Source: Brachionus plicatilis (lineage: Eukaryota; Rotifera; Eurotatoria; Ploima; Brachionidae). Taken from it: a DNA stretch of 64,000 nt. The DNA lies in assembly GCA_010279815.1 (NCBI GenBank), contig QEOQ01000508.1, forward strand, positions 2,858,996 through 2,922,995, read 5' to 3'. Shown here one piece after another: positions 22,921 to 33,800 of the stretch; within the stretch, counting starts at the first letter, position 1; each line of letters begins with the position of its first letter. A program made the translations under genes and the position numbers. The notes under the pieces were generated by a model. It was not told where the DNA came from. It saw nothing but the letters and a program-made list of their open reading frames with translations, and did no database searches.

Positions 22921-23877
22921 ATTTTTTAAATTATTAATAAATTAGAAAAGTATTATTGAAATAGGTTTTTCGGCTTAACTTCGAATAGTTAAGCAGTTAA
23001 ATTTGATCAAAACGAGAAATATTATTTTCGTTTTACTAATTAAAGTTATACCTTTTTTTTTTCTATCGGAGATTTCCTCCTTAAAATTTAAATTTGTTGA
23101 TTTTAAAGTAATTTTGAAATCTAGTGCTTATTATTATAGATGTTTATTTTTTAATTTTGTCTGATACTGTTATCGAAAACAAATACTTATTAAAAATTTA
23201 TTTTTTTTATTCTAATAAAATTATTTAGTAAATTTTTATAAAAATTCAATTTTGAAAAATTTATTCTCCACTGCTTCTAATCGAGTAGCTTTACAATAAA
23301 TTTCTTTAATAAAGATTGAGGAATTATCTAGATTTTAAAATTTTATTTTATTATTTGAAAAAGTTTAAAAGGTTTTAAAATCGTTTTCAAAAACTTGTTT
23401 TTATATGAAACAATTAAAAGTAGCTTTTGTCATTTAAAGCTTAGAAAAAAATTATTTTTTTTTTATATCTCTTTTTTAAATTTTTCAAACCAAAATTTGT
23501 TTACCTCAGTTTTTTTAAATCTATGGAATTATAAATTTTTTGTAGGTTTTTATTTGAATTAAATATTTATTAAAAATAAAGGATTCTACAGTCATGGATA
23601 TTAACACAGTTCCGGGAACCGGAACTAATACATAATAGCTTACGATTATTATTATTATTATTTTAGTATTTTCAGTTCATGAACGATCATATTCATAATT
23701 TTTCAAGAATTTTCATTTTTTTTCATGAACGTTCAGAAAAATACTGTATGGATGGCCATGAATAATAATAATAATAAAGAGTAAGTACAGTAAATTTTTT
23801 TTTTTTTATTTTTTAATTTTTTCTATATTGATATTTTTTTTTACAACTTGTCAAATTTAAATCTTTTTATTGTGCAT
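22921..23877. other. Intergenic AT-rich spacer with a small foldback
   Basis: No gene. At about 23648-23778 an ATT-run and AGTATTTTCAG are mirrored by AAAAATACT and an AAT-run around TTCATGAACG words, forming an imperfect foldback of about 130 bp. Confidence 0.4.
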
Positions 23878-24365
23878 GAGTCTATGAGACTCGGAATTTT
23901 AAATAAATAAATGACCCACGTTTGGTCATTTACGAAGCTTGGAGACAGTAGACTCCTAGCTATGGTAGCTTATATTATTTGGGCTTTGTCAAACTTGTTT
24001 TTTAAAACCATTAACTTTTCTTGATTCACAAATATGTGCTGGCAGTTTTTTCCATCCTTTTACCACTCTATTTGTGAAAATTTTTTCTCTTTGTCTGCAA
24101 TTTGTTCGCTGCTGGCTTAAACGATGTGGACCAACTCTAATTGACCTAGCTGGTCCAGTCTGCTTTAGTGAGTTGACAGGCATGCTTGGATGAAACCAAT
24201 TTACTTTATTGTCACCTCTGAAGAATTTAACATCAGTATCATCCTCTTTCTCTTATCTCAGACAATTTTTGCAGCCTTGATTTTCTTAATCTCTCCTCAT
24301 ATGTCATATGCCTGAGATAATGTATTGATTTGGTAACCCCACTTTGTACCTTACTGCCTAACTTG
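23878..24365 (-). pseudogene. LINE fragment, C-terminus and 3' end (CR1/Jockey-like)
   Basis: Minus-strand reading across one frameshift gives RHMTYEERLRKSRLQKL, then NSLKQTGPARSIRVGPHRLS and EKIFTNRVVKGWKKLPAH. This is the diverged equivalent of the end of the LINE at 50806-51213 (SLSQPGPASGIRGHARRLS ... NTFTNRIVNEWNALPA). The 3' end has AGCTACCATAGCTAGGAG, as in that LINE. An (AAAT)n run preceded by a GAGTCTATGAGACTC hairpin lies at 23878-23913 in the opposite orientation and may mark a second LINE tail abutting this one. Confidence 0.75.
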
Positions 24366-25069
24366 AATGTATTCAAAAATAAATTATATCAAGATGAATT
24401 AGAGAAAATTCCTTGGGCTTGATTTTCTAGATCAAGTGAAGCAAATCTTCAATATTTGATTTTAAGATTTTGTATTTCAATTAGAATTTATTTGCAGAAA
24501 TCCGTAAAAGATTTTTTGTTAGTTTAAATAATGATTTAAAATATTGAAATGTTTCAAAATTTTTTTTATCAAATTTTTTAAAGAAAAAAAGATCAAGAAA
24601 TATTATTGCATTTAATTTAAGTCGGATACCAATTAAGACGTGTTAAAAAAATGCTGAAGTTTATTTTTATTTCTATACAAATAGAATGGAAAAATTAAAT
24701 TAAACTGAATCAATTATGATATCATTTTCTGTATTCCTTACTGGTCTTTGAAATTAAAATCCTATTCTTTTCTTAATAAAGTTCAGGCTAGTGTTATCAT
24801 TTTGAAGAGAATCTCTTAAGAACCAATACTTACATTCAAACAATGCTTTTTAAATAAGTTTTTTTAAAAATTCAAAACAGAATTAAAATAAAATAATTAA
24901 AATATAACAACAATCAATATTAATGCACCAAATAAACAATGATATTTGGCAAATAAAAAAAAATTCTAAGGGTTAGGGTTAGTTTACCTAAACCTTAAAC
25001 CTAACCCAAAAAACCTTTTATTTTACATTTGCAATTATAAGTTTAATTTTTGCTAGATAAAACCTCAAT
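24366..25069. other. Gene-free stretch with telomere-like motif
   Basis: AT-rich, no gene. Positions 24967-25012 contain TTAGGG/CCCTAA-like words (separate entry). Confidence 0.5.
24969..25012. repeat. Short interstitial telomere-like palindrome
   Basis: AGGGTTAGGGTTAG is followed within 10 bases by CCTAAACCTTAAACCTAACC, i.e. two telomere-type units facing two to three imperfect inverted units. Too short to be a true telomere; it may mark a repaired break or a chance insertion. Confidence 0.5.
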
Positions 25070-25340
25070 TTGTTTGATAATGTTCTAATAACAGATAGTT
25101 TTTTAAATGAATTGGAAATTAGGCAGAATCTTCTAGTAAAGAGTGTCATTACTTTGAAAAAATTTGCTCATATAACTCCACTCAATGAGCCATTTAAAAT
25201 TGAGTCAGTTTGTCAAATTTATTTTAAGCATAAGATGTTTTTCTGGAACAGCTGATGAGAAGTCCACTGTGCAAAGAATAATTTTTTTAAGACAAAATCA
25301 AGATGAGTTAATGAAGAAAAAACTTATGGTAGTATTAGAA
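25070..25340 (+). pseudogene. Unrecognised coding-like remnant
   Basis: One frame reads DNVLITDSFLNELEIRQNLL and then HITPLNEPFKIESVCQIYF before stops. A second frame continues CFSGTADEKSTVQRIIFLRQ and NQDELMKKKLMVVLEF. Together they look like one protein broken by a frameshift near 25230, with no start or splice sites that would rescue it. No family recognised; a transposon-derived fragment is likely. Confidence 0.3.
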
Positions 25341-25715
25341 TTTGTTTTAATTGTTTGAAGTGGTGCTGTTTAATATTTTTAAATAAACCGATAGCGATAG
25401 GATGAATTTGATTAATTTGTCTTACCTTAAATTGTAAAAAAGAATTTTTTTTTATGTTTTATTTTTTAAATAATTGAATTATGTATTTTGTAAAATTAAA
25501 ATTAGAAAAAAAATTTTTTAAAGAAAACTTTTGCAATTTTTTATTTGTATTCAAACTTTATTATGAATTATGAATTTAAATATTTATTTTTATCCATGGG
25601 ACTTCAAAATTTTAATAATAATAATAATAATTTTTTTAAAAATAAGGATAAAATTTGTCAATTTGTGATAAAGTAAAATTTTTTTTTTTAATTTGATTTT
25701 TGAAAATTTAGATAA

Positions 25716-26219
25716 ATGAACGCATATGAAATATTGGAGTGTGAAAGATCTTCAACTCAAGAACAAATAAAACAAAGCTATCACCGATTGTTGCTCATTT
25801 ATCATCCTGATAAAAATTTAGGCAGCGAAAAGCCCAGGAATAAATTTCTTCAGCTTCAATCAGCATACAAAATTTTAAGTAATGCTTTTGAACGTAAAAC
25901 CTACGATTCTATTCTAAAACAGCAGGATTTGAAAAAAAAAAGTGATGATTTTGAACACTTTGAAAATGATGAAGAAAATTTGTTTGTGTCAAGCTTAAAA
26001 AAAGATTTCGAATTTGATAGCAATTCAGGTGAATACACCCGTAGTTGCCGATGCGGAAGTATATACAGATTCAATCAAAAACACCTTAATGAAATCTTAA
26101 TAAAACAATCAAACAATTCCAATTCTGATTCCGATTCCAGTTCAGTCACTGTTGATTCATTTATTCTTGGTTTAGAATGTGATTCTTGTAGTTTAGTAAT
26201 AAATATTTTAATAATCTAA
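25716..26219 (+). CDS. DPH4: DPH4/DNAJC24: J-domain and CSL zinc finger protein of diphthamide synthesis
   Basis: 167 residues in a single exon. The J domain occupies residues 1-70 with the HPDK signature (LIYHPDKNLGSEKPRNKF) and LSNAFERKTYDSI at its end. The C-terminal CSL-type zinc finger has CRCGSIYRF near residue 110 and LECDSCSLVI near 155, i.e. CxC...CxxC. J domain followed by CSL finger defines DPH4/DNAJC24, which supports the iron-dependent first step of diphthamide formation on eEF2. A Ser/Asp-rich insert (about residues 130-145) lengthens it relative to human (149 aa). An alternative last exon after TATTTAG at 26278 is possible; the unspliced end fits the family better. Confidence 0.9.
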   Translation: MNAYEILECERSSTQEQIKQSYHRLLLIYHPDKNLGSEKPRNKFLQLQSAYKILSNAFERKTYDSILKQQDLKKKSDDFEHFENDEENLFVSSLKKDFEFDSNSGEYTRSCRCGSIYRFNQKHLNEILIKQSNNSNSDSDSSSVTVDSFILGLECDSCSLVINILII

Positions 26220-26495
26220 TTATTTTTAATTGGTTGAAAATTAATTTAAAATGCTTTTAAAAAATTCTTCTATTTAGGCAAAACAATGGCATGATGCTTT
26301 AATTTTTAATGGAAAAAACCTTAAATCAAAATAATTTTTGAAATTAAGATTGATTTTCGCTTATGAAAAAAAAAGTTATTTTTCAGAGTAATTTTATGCT
26401 TAAAAAATTCCATTAAATTATTAATACAAAGAAAAATGGCTCGTTGACTAGAATAGGGAAATATAATCGCTAAAAAGTAGTAGAAAAATTTGAAA

Positions 26496-27437
26496 ATGAC
26501 AAAAAAAATTTTGTTTTTATTTGTATTTTTTTTTATTATTATGCAATTATATTATCAGCAAAGTTATTTCTTCTTAAGTCCTTCATCGTCCAGAAAAGCG
26601 TTCAGTAGCAAAAATTCAAATAAAGGAAGACTGTTTGATCCAGAATTCATCGAACAAGTTTTGGACAAAAAAATTCTGTTCATTGGCGGAGTCGGAAGAT
26701 CTGGAACCACATTGATGCGGTCAATATTGGACACACATTCATCAATAAACTGTGGACCTGAATCCCCATTTCTAAGCTATTTCATACGCTTTTATCAAAG
26801 TCTAAAAAAGGACACTGCAACATTAAGTAAAACAATAAAGCGGGGTTATGAGCCAAATTTTTTAAACAGAGCCATGGCAGTTTTTTTGATCTATTCAATG
26901 GAAAATAAGAACAAAGTTGGTGATATTTTGTGTGAGAAATTCCCATCAATTATGTCCATTTCTTACGATCTACACAAAACTTTACCAAATGCCAAATTTA
27001 TTTATATGCTTCGTGACGGAAGAGAAGTTGCTTATTCCTTTATCAAAAAACTAAACAAACCACCAACTTTTGGAATGTTTATTAAATTTTTAAGTAATTG
27101 GAACAAGCAAAATAAGATTTATTTAAATAATTGTGATAAAATGGGGTCTAAATTTTGCAAAAAAATTCGCTATAAGGACTTAATTAGTAGCACAAAGCAA
27201 ACATTAGAAAAAATATGTAATTTTTTGGAGATCGAATGGACAGAAAAATTTTTAAATCACCAAAATTACATCGGTTCCGAAGTGTTCGCAGTCAATGACG
27301 AATGGTCATATCGGCAAATTAAAAAGCCAATCAATAATGGTTCGTTTAATAGTTGGATGGGAAAAATTGAGGGATATGACCAAAAATTTGTAAATAAAAA
27401 TTTTCAAATGCTCAAAGTCTTAGGCTTCCTTGAATAA
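26496..27437 (+). CDS. Protein-tyrosine sulfotransferase (TPST family), single exon
   Basis: The ATG at 26496 gives 313 residues: a type II signal anchor at about 5-20, a short stem, then the sulfotransferase domain. The 5'-PAPS loop is GGVGRSGTTLMR (residues 64-75; the family usually has GGVPRSGTTLMR) and the 3'-phosphate segment is AKFIYMLRDGREVAYSF. Other family blocks are SNWNKQNKIYLNNC, VRYKDL-like IRYKDL and IKKPINNGSFNSWMGKI. Tyrosine O-sulfation in the trans-Golgi lumen is the known activity. The CGEET block of vertebrate TPSTs reads CGPES here, losing one acidic residue. Intronless in a locus of intron-bearing genes. DPH4 ends 276 bases upstream. Confidence 0.88.
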   Translation: MTKKILFLFVFFFIIMQLYYQQSYFFLSPSSSRKAFSSKNSNKGRLFDPEFIEQVLDKKILFIGGVGRSGTTLMRSILDTHSSINCGPESPFLSYFIRFYQSLKKDTATLSKTIKRGYEPNFLNRAMAVFLIYSMENKNKVGDILCEKFPSIMSISYDLHKTLPNAKFIYMLRDGREVAYSFIKKLNKPPTFGMFIKFLSNWNKQNKIYLNNCDKMGSKFCKKIRYKDLISSTKQTLEKICNFLEIEWTEKFLNHQNYIGSEVFAVNDEWSYRQIKKPINNGSFNSWMGKIEGYDQKFVNKNFQMLKVLGFLE

Positions 27438-27647
27438 AATTTGATTTTTAAAGTTTTTTTTTTTAATAAAAAATATTTATCAAGTTTTTTTTAATTAAGA
27501 TTTATAAATGATAAAATTTTCTATTTTAAAATAAATGTATTTTTATTTTGAACAGGCAAATAATGAATAAATAAAAAATTTTAAATAAAAATTCTGTAAA
27601 TTCAGTTAGTTCTTGTTTCTGCTTAATCATTATTAATAGAAAAATTT

Positions 27648-28353
27648 TTGGGTTTTTAGTCATAAGTGACCAAAGAAATTAAAAATCATCAGTTTTAAAT
27701 TTTAATGTTTTTTAGCCATATGTTTTTTTAACCCTTTCCGCTCAAGAAAATTATTTAATTCAGGACACTTATTAAAGATTATTTTTACTTCTTCTTTAGT
27801 TTCAGCTGTACATTTTGGTTTTTCAAGTGCCTGCTTTGAATATATAACAAACTTGTATATTTAATGCTGTCTAATTTTACTCCTGATAGTTCCTTATTTA
27901 TTTTATACATTTTTCCTCATATGAAATATAACATCTTTTTCTATTTTCTTATTCTTGCTCATCTTCATCTTTATCTTCAATATCAGTCACGTCAAGACCA
28001 TTAACTGAATCAATTGTATTTTGCCTTGTTCATCTTCTGAGCTAATTTCACTCCCAAAATCTCCTTCATTGGAACCAAGCGCGTATGTTAATACACAATT
28101 TAACTTTTATTGTGCTTCAAAATGATTAATATTTTATCAAATAAAATTAAACTTTTTTCAAAATTATTTTAAAATTGATTAAAAAAATGTTAAATGTTAA
28201 AAAAATTATTATTCCAGAAAAAAAATAAGTGACCAAACGAAAAAATAGGTGATCGATTTCTGGTCACATATCCCATCATTGAAAATTAGGTGACCAGTCT
28301 TTGTCACATATTTTAAGTGAAGGCTACTGGTCACCTATGACTATTGACCCAAT
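27648..28353. mobile_element. TIR element with TTGGGT...GTCATARGTGACCA ends
   Basis: The left end TTGGGTTTTTAGTCATAAGT(GACCA) and the right end, read inward, TTGGGTCAATAGTCATAGGT(GACCA) agree at 21 of 25 positions. Inside the right end GTGACC/GGTCAC words recur about five times (28230-28340), like subterminal binding sites. On the minus strand the interior holds decayed coding traces: CPELNNFLERKGLKKHMAKK near 27720-27780 and an Asp/Glu-rich stretch near 27960-28030. No catalytic domain is left. Superfamily unknown. Confidence 0.5.
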
Positions 28354-28804
28354 TTTTTAATTTTTGTGTCTGTCTATTTGAAATTTTTTTACAATATTCA
28401 TTACGTAATTAATAAAAATATCGAAAAATAAAAATTGGAAAAAAAATTTTTATTTCAATTTAAGTGCCGAAAGAACCCTGATGCTTATTTTATATCGTAG
28501 TTGTACCCGCTTTTTTTTCAAATAATATGACATAATCCGTCATGAAATTCCAAAGATTCACACATTTAACAATAATTAAATTTTGCCATGCTTTCCAAGA
28601 CTGAACAATTTAAAGCTTTTAAATCTTGATATTTAACGAGTAAATATTATTTGTACATCCTCCAGTTTTTTTTATGCAACAAAAAAAAAAAGATACAACA
28701 CAAAATATTTATTTATACAAAATCGATTTTGTCTAATTATTTATACACAAAAAACAATGATTTCAATTAGAAAAAAAAATAAAGTCACAAAAGTCTGAAT
28801 CAAA

Positions 28805-29227
28805 TTAATTTTTTTGCAAAGCATTTTTTGCCAACCTTGGGCGACCTCTTTTCTTTAAAGTTACAAACTTTGAAGCCGGTTTGTAATAGCCCAAACTCAA
28901 CCCTAGATGATGGGAGATAAAAACTAAATGTTCACATGTTGAACGATCATGATATGTCCTACATTCACAGCTCAAATCGGAAACATTAACCCTGTACTTT
29001 TCCCGATTTATGATCAACTGGAATAAACTTCATCTGGTGGCCTCTGCTCAGTAAATAAATAATAAAAATCTTCATCTAGCTTCTTTACTTCTGAACTTTA
29101 AAAGCTTAAAATATAGCTTGACTTTTTCAAACGAATCATATCTAGCCAAGAAAGTCCAACTATAGCTTTTTTGAAAGGAAACGTCATCATCGGACATAAG
29201 TTCGTTAAAATCTTCGTTAATTTCCAT
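28805..29227 (-). pseudogene. Internally deleted SWIM-finger transposase (MULE type)
   Basis: A start codon at 29227 opens MEINEDFNELMSDDDVSFQK and continues about 30 residues (WTFLARYDSFEKVKLYF) before stops. After a gap of about 60 bases a second frame (28805-29017) reads KYRVNVSDLSCECRTYHDRS followed by CEHLVFISHHL. The CxCx(n)CxH pattern is a SWIM zinc finger, normally at the C-terminus of MULE transposases. A basic GRPRLAKNA segment ends it, resembling an AT-hook. The DDE core is missing. Ends of the element were not found. Confidence 0.6.
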
Positions 29228-29439
29228 CTAAGTGAGAAAAATTTTTTTTAGTGCATAAAATTAAATTTTTGATGTATAGTTAATGATTTGAAAAATAAAT
29301 TGTACAAAAAATTATAACTGCGTGTATATTTAAAATAAGTTATTAATATATGTAAATATTCGAGAGTGTATTTAAAAAATACTACCCATATTTAACTAAA
29401 AGCCTGGAAACCAAAAAAAAATACAACGACTCAGTCCTA

Positions 29440-29640
29440 CTCTAACATTTCCTCCGCTCGTTTCAAAGGGTCGATTCGAAAATGTAGATATTTTTAGTTT
29501 ATCTTAAGCCACTTGGTATAAAATGGTAGATTGATTTTAGTTTTAGAATTGATAAAACTGCTAAATTTTGAATAACTTACATTCTTTTGTCATTATTTCT
29601 GAGAATGAAATTAGATTATAATTGAAAATACTCTAAAAAG
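29440..29640 (-). pseudogene. Decayed LINE fragment related to 5851-6450
   Basis: Nucleotide similarity to 6230-6420 is visible along the whole block (for example GTCGATTCGA... against GTCGATTTGA..., and CTAAATTTTGAATAACTTAC against CTGAATTTTGAATTACTTCT). Stops and indels have destroyed the frame. Same orientation (minus). Confidence 0.5.
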
Positions 29641-30604
29641 CAAAGAAAATCCTAAGCTGGATTTTGAATTGATCTGAATTTCGAAACAAGGTAAAAAATA
29701 CAAGACATAAAATACTCAATTTATTTGAAGTGATAATAAATAAAATTAATATTTGAAAAGTTTTGTATTGAAGAGTCCCACATATCAAATTATTCTCCTA
29801 AATTTTAAAAACGATCTGTCCTCTCTTAGAATTTTTTTCAAATTAGAATCATTTTTACTTTCCCAAAAGTTTAGAATAAAACACCAGATGTTGTTATGAC
29901 CAAATTTTTGATTAACAATTTTATTTATGAATTATTTTTAGATGATTAAAACTCTACTTCATTAGCTGTCCAAAAAATCCCAAATAATTAAAGATTTTCG
30001 AGGCTTATAGAAAATAACTTGTCATTAAAAAAAATTTTTTAGCAAAAGTTAAATATTTCTAGTGTTCTTTTTGTTATTTAACATTTAAATTAATCTTTTA
30101 TTATTATTTCAATATAAGTTTTTTAAATTAGTAAAACATTATATTTGAATCTCCCGAACTTTATTAGAGAGGCTAAAATTTTAAAAATTTTCGTTGTATA
30201 GTTAGGATTTGAATTAAAGATTATTTTTCTCTCTTTGATTGAAACTAATCCTTTTTTGACATTTAAAAGGTAATGATTTTTTGATAGAAATTAATTTTTG
30301 ATTATGTATCGAATATGTCATAAATCAGAAATTCAACTAGTTTTTGGTAAAAAATAAAGTCCTCATTTTTTGTGATGTGTCTAAAAAATCAACTAATAAT
30401 GCTGCAACTACTTCAAGCACTTAAAGGTAAAATTTTAATTGCTTTCCTGAAACATTTTAATTTTAATTGATGAGATATATTTTTAAGTTTTAGAAAAAAA
30501 TCAAAAATTTTTAGAAATATTTAGAAAATGATAGATAGAAGTAGGAATTCTTCTTAATTGATGTGACCAGGTCTATTTAAATTAAAAATTTTTAGATTAT
30601 CATA
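29641..30604. other. Gene-free AT-rich stretch
   Basis: No protein-like frame or structured repeat seen. Confidence 0.5.
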
Positions 30605-30846
30605 TACCGTTAATATTTTTTTAACGTCGCAATAAAAAGCCAAGAATTTTGTTTTGGTGCCTTAAAAAAATAGTTTTTTCGACTTACAACAAAATCAAAA
30701 TTGAAAATTTCGTCATTAAGTTGGCTTCCAGTTGCAGAGATTTTCATCTTTGCTATCTTAAGCTTTGAAAAATTCAATTTTTTCAAGGCACTAAAACCGA
30801 ATTCTTGGGCTCTTAGTGCGACGTTAAAAAACAAATATTTACGGTA
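30605..30846. mobile_element. Foldback MITE with ACCGT ends
   Basis: Left arm TACCGTTAATATTTTTTTAA, CGTCGCA, CCAAGAATT and GTGCCTT pairs with the mirrored right arm (AAGGCAC ... AATTCTTGG ... TGCGACG ... ACGGTA). The arms are about 75 nt with a 90-nt centre. TA lies at each end, consistent with a TA target duplication. The minus-strand frame across it is a by-product of the hairpin. Confidence 0.65.
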
Positions 30847-33800
30847 ATTCAAATTTATATTACGGTAATTTTTGGTCACCAAAAGAGATTTTTGGTCACC
30901 AATATTTAAATAAAATAAAAACAATCTTGAAAAAAATGAATGTAATTCATTTAGTTTCTAGGGTAACAAAATTTATTCCAGGTTCTTAATCGGAGACTGA
31001 TTATAATGCGTTTTTTTAAATAAGATTTCTAACACATAAAACTTGTTAAGGATTTGAAGGCTTCAATTTTCTTGTTAATTCTTGCCTTGAATATTATTTT
31101 TAATTATTTAATAAAATGTAAGTATCGTATTTTCCTTTTATTACTTATTTACTTTATTCAATTTCAATTATTAAAAATAGTATTTATTATTTGGATAAAA
31201 TATGGATAAATTTAAGCCAGGGTAACTTGTAATGAAATTCAAAATTTGCTATTTTAATTAAGCTATTTTTAATTTTTGATTTAAAACAAAATATAACTAG
31301 AAAATATGATATTAATAAATTATTCGACGAAAAAAAAATCAAGAATTTATTTTTTTCAATGATTAGAGGTAATTTTACAGAATTGAAATTAAAAAAAAAA
31401 TCATTTTATCAACTTTTCGTTAAAAATAGAAACGATATTTGTAAAAGTAAAGATAATAAATAATAATAATGAATATAATAAAATTAATAATAATAATATT
31501 AATAAAAACGGTAAATTCTTTTAAAACAAAGTTTGGTTAGGTGGGTTATTCGACTAGTTAATCAGATATTAGAGATTTGAATAAAATGTGATCATTATTG
31601 GTAACCAAATTATTAAAATGATCGCTAAAATTTGTTTTAATCACTCATTTTTTTGAAATTGCCAATTCAAAACATTTAAAATCTAGCAGATAAAATGATA
31701 AAGTTGTGGTAGGAATAATTCAGAAATAATTCAAGGTCTTAATTAAGATGTTTTACGAATACTCGATAAATTTGAGCCTATTATTTAAATAAACAAATTA
31801 AACATTACAGATAGAAAAAGCTGTATAAGAAAAATTATAAAAATAAGTGTTCATGTTTAAGATTGTTGACTAGACCGGAAGGCATCGTATCCGTTCTTGA
31901 AGTTGTTGACCGAGTCGGCGTCTGTGACTGTAGCTGGCAGGGCGTTCCACTCGTTGATTATCCTGTTTGCCATATTGTGAATTATGTCATAAGAATTTTT
32001 TTTTAATTTTTAAATAATTAATATTTAAAAGCTTCTAAAATCAAAATAAAGATTTTGAAAGAATTTAAAAAAAAAAAAAAAAAGATATTTTTTAATATAC
32101 ATTTTAATATAAAATTGATTTTGAATTGAATTAGCAAAGGTATTTGAAAAAAATTTTAGTTCACATGACATTAAATTGTCAAAATGACTTATTTTCTAGT
32201 TATCGAGAATAATCACAGTCGTGATTTTGATAAAGTTGTAAATTTTTTAGAATCATTTATCCGCAAATAGTATACAATTTTTTTAAGCTACGTTGCAGAC
32301 TTTTTATAGAACAAAATTTATTTTATTAAATTGTTACATTAAAAAATGCGGCATTCAGCAAGAAATTGGTCCTTTTTTTCCAAAATAACTTTAAATAAAA
32401 ATGAAAATAAAGATTAAATGAATTTTAGATATATCATAGAATAAAGTAAGAGTAATCTTTGAAAGACGTAGCATTGACCAAAACCTTAAATTAATATCAG
32501 AAAATCTAATCTAAATTTTTTAATTTATGAGTAAATAAATTAAAACTACTTCATAAAATAATAAAAAATTAAGAAGAATTTTAACAAATATGCTACAAAT
32601 GTTCAAAATATAGAATGAATAGTAATTAAAAATTACAGCTTGTCTAAATAAAACTAAAATATGCTAAAAAATTTTGATCGAATTTCAATGTCTAGTTGAT
32701 ATTAAGCCTCAAAAGAAGGTCATTCTAAAACTATTTAAAATTGTATCAAGACATGACATTAAATTAAAAAATTTAATTTAAATTCAATAAACATGATTTA
32801 TTTTTGTTTAAAAAGACAACAACAAAAAAGAAGGCCATTACGTACAATATTTTAATTTTAATTGGGTTAATTAAATATCATTTTATTATTATTCCACCTA
32901 TTTCTCATCTACAATTGAAATATTTCCTTTCCCTAAAGTATTTAAATTGTGTACCATTGTTTTGAAAATAAATATTTACTTTTTGGTATACGGATTTATG
33001 AACCATGAATGTAATTATAATTTACGATAGGAACTAATGAAAGAATAAGAGCGTGCATCTCATCTTTTATCAATTCTAAAGATCATTAAAAGTAACCATC
33101 ATGCTTGATAAGATAGATTTTGGCTCGATTCAGCTTAGTTCAGCATTTACCTCTCTTACACTTGGATTAGTGAATAATTTTTTTATTAAATTTCTTTGAG
33201 CACTTGACCTACAAATACCATCTCTCACGAATGACCTTTATTTTTCATTTTTTTTATTTTCAATCAAGGATTATTAATAAAATACTCGGCTTTTAAGATT
33301 ACTTCTACTAAATTTTGGCTTTGTAAGTCAAATAATAGCTTTAAATGGTTTTTTTGTTGACACTTGTGCGCCAGCTTCGTGGCTGTGTGTCCTCAAAGAT
33401 TTTTAATTAATTGAAATTTTAAAGCCCAATTTGGTTCATTCTAAATTATTTTAATTATAAACAAAAATTGGTCCTAATTCTCATAGTAAAAATCAATAGT
33501 TCAAATATTTATTCAAATGCCAGCTTCTAAGTCCAATTTGTTCTTTAATTTGGCGACAAAATCCATATATTTCGAGGGTGTTGGTGAATTGAATTCGAGA
33601 CTCGGTTCGATTTATCCTAAGTCCGTTCATTTAAAGTCACGTTTGGTCAGCTAGACTAAGGATTAATGCAAAAACGAAAGGTTTTCTCAGCCTGTATTTT
33701 ATTTTCCAATTTAGACAAACTCCACTGGCCTTTGATTTTAATGTTTTAAAAACAAAGAATACTTGTTTTCAGTTAGAAATTAAAATAATAATTTAAATTT

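Noticed and set aside
26190..26333. Alternative last exon for DPH4 (GTAATA..TATTTAG splice)
   Set aside because: Possible by signals, but the unspliced C-terminus resembles the family's hydrophobic end better.
30610..30924. 104-codon minus-strand frame
   Set aside because: It runs across the foldback MITE 30605-30846 and encodes the two arms; no domain.
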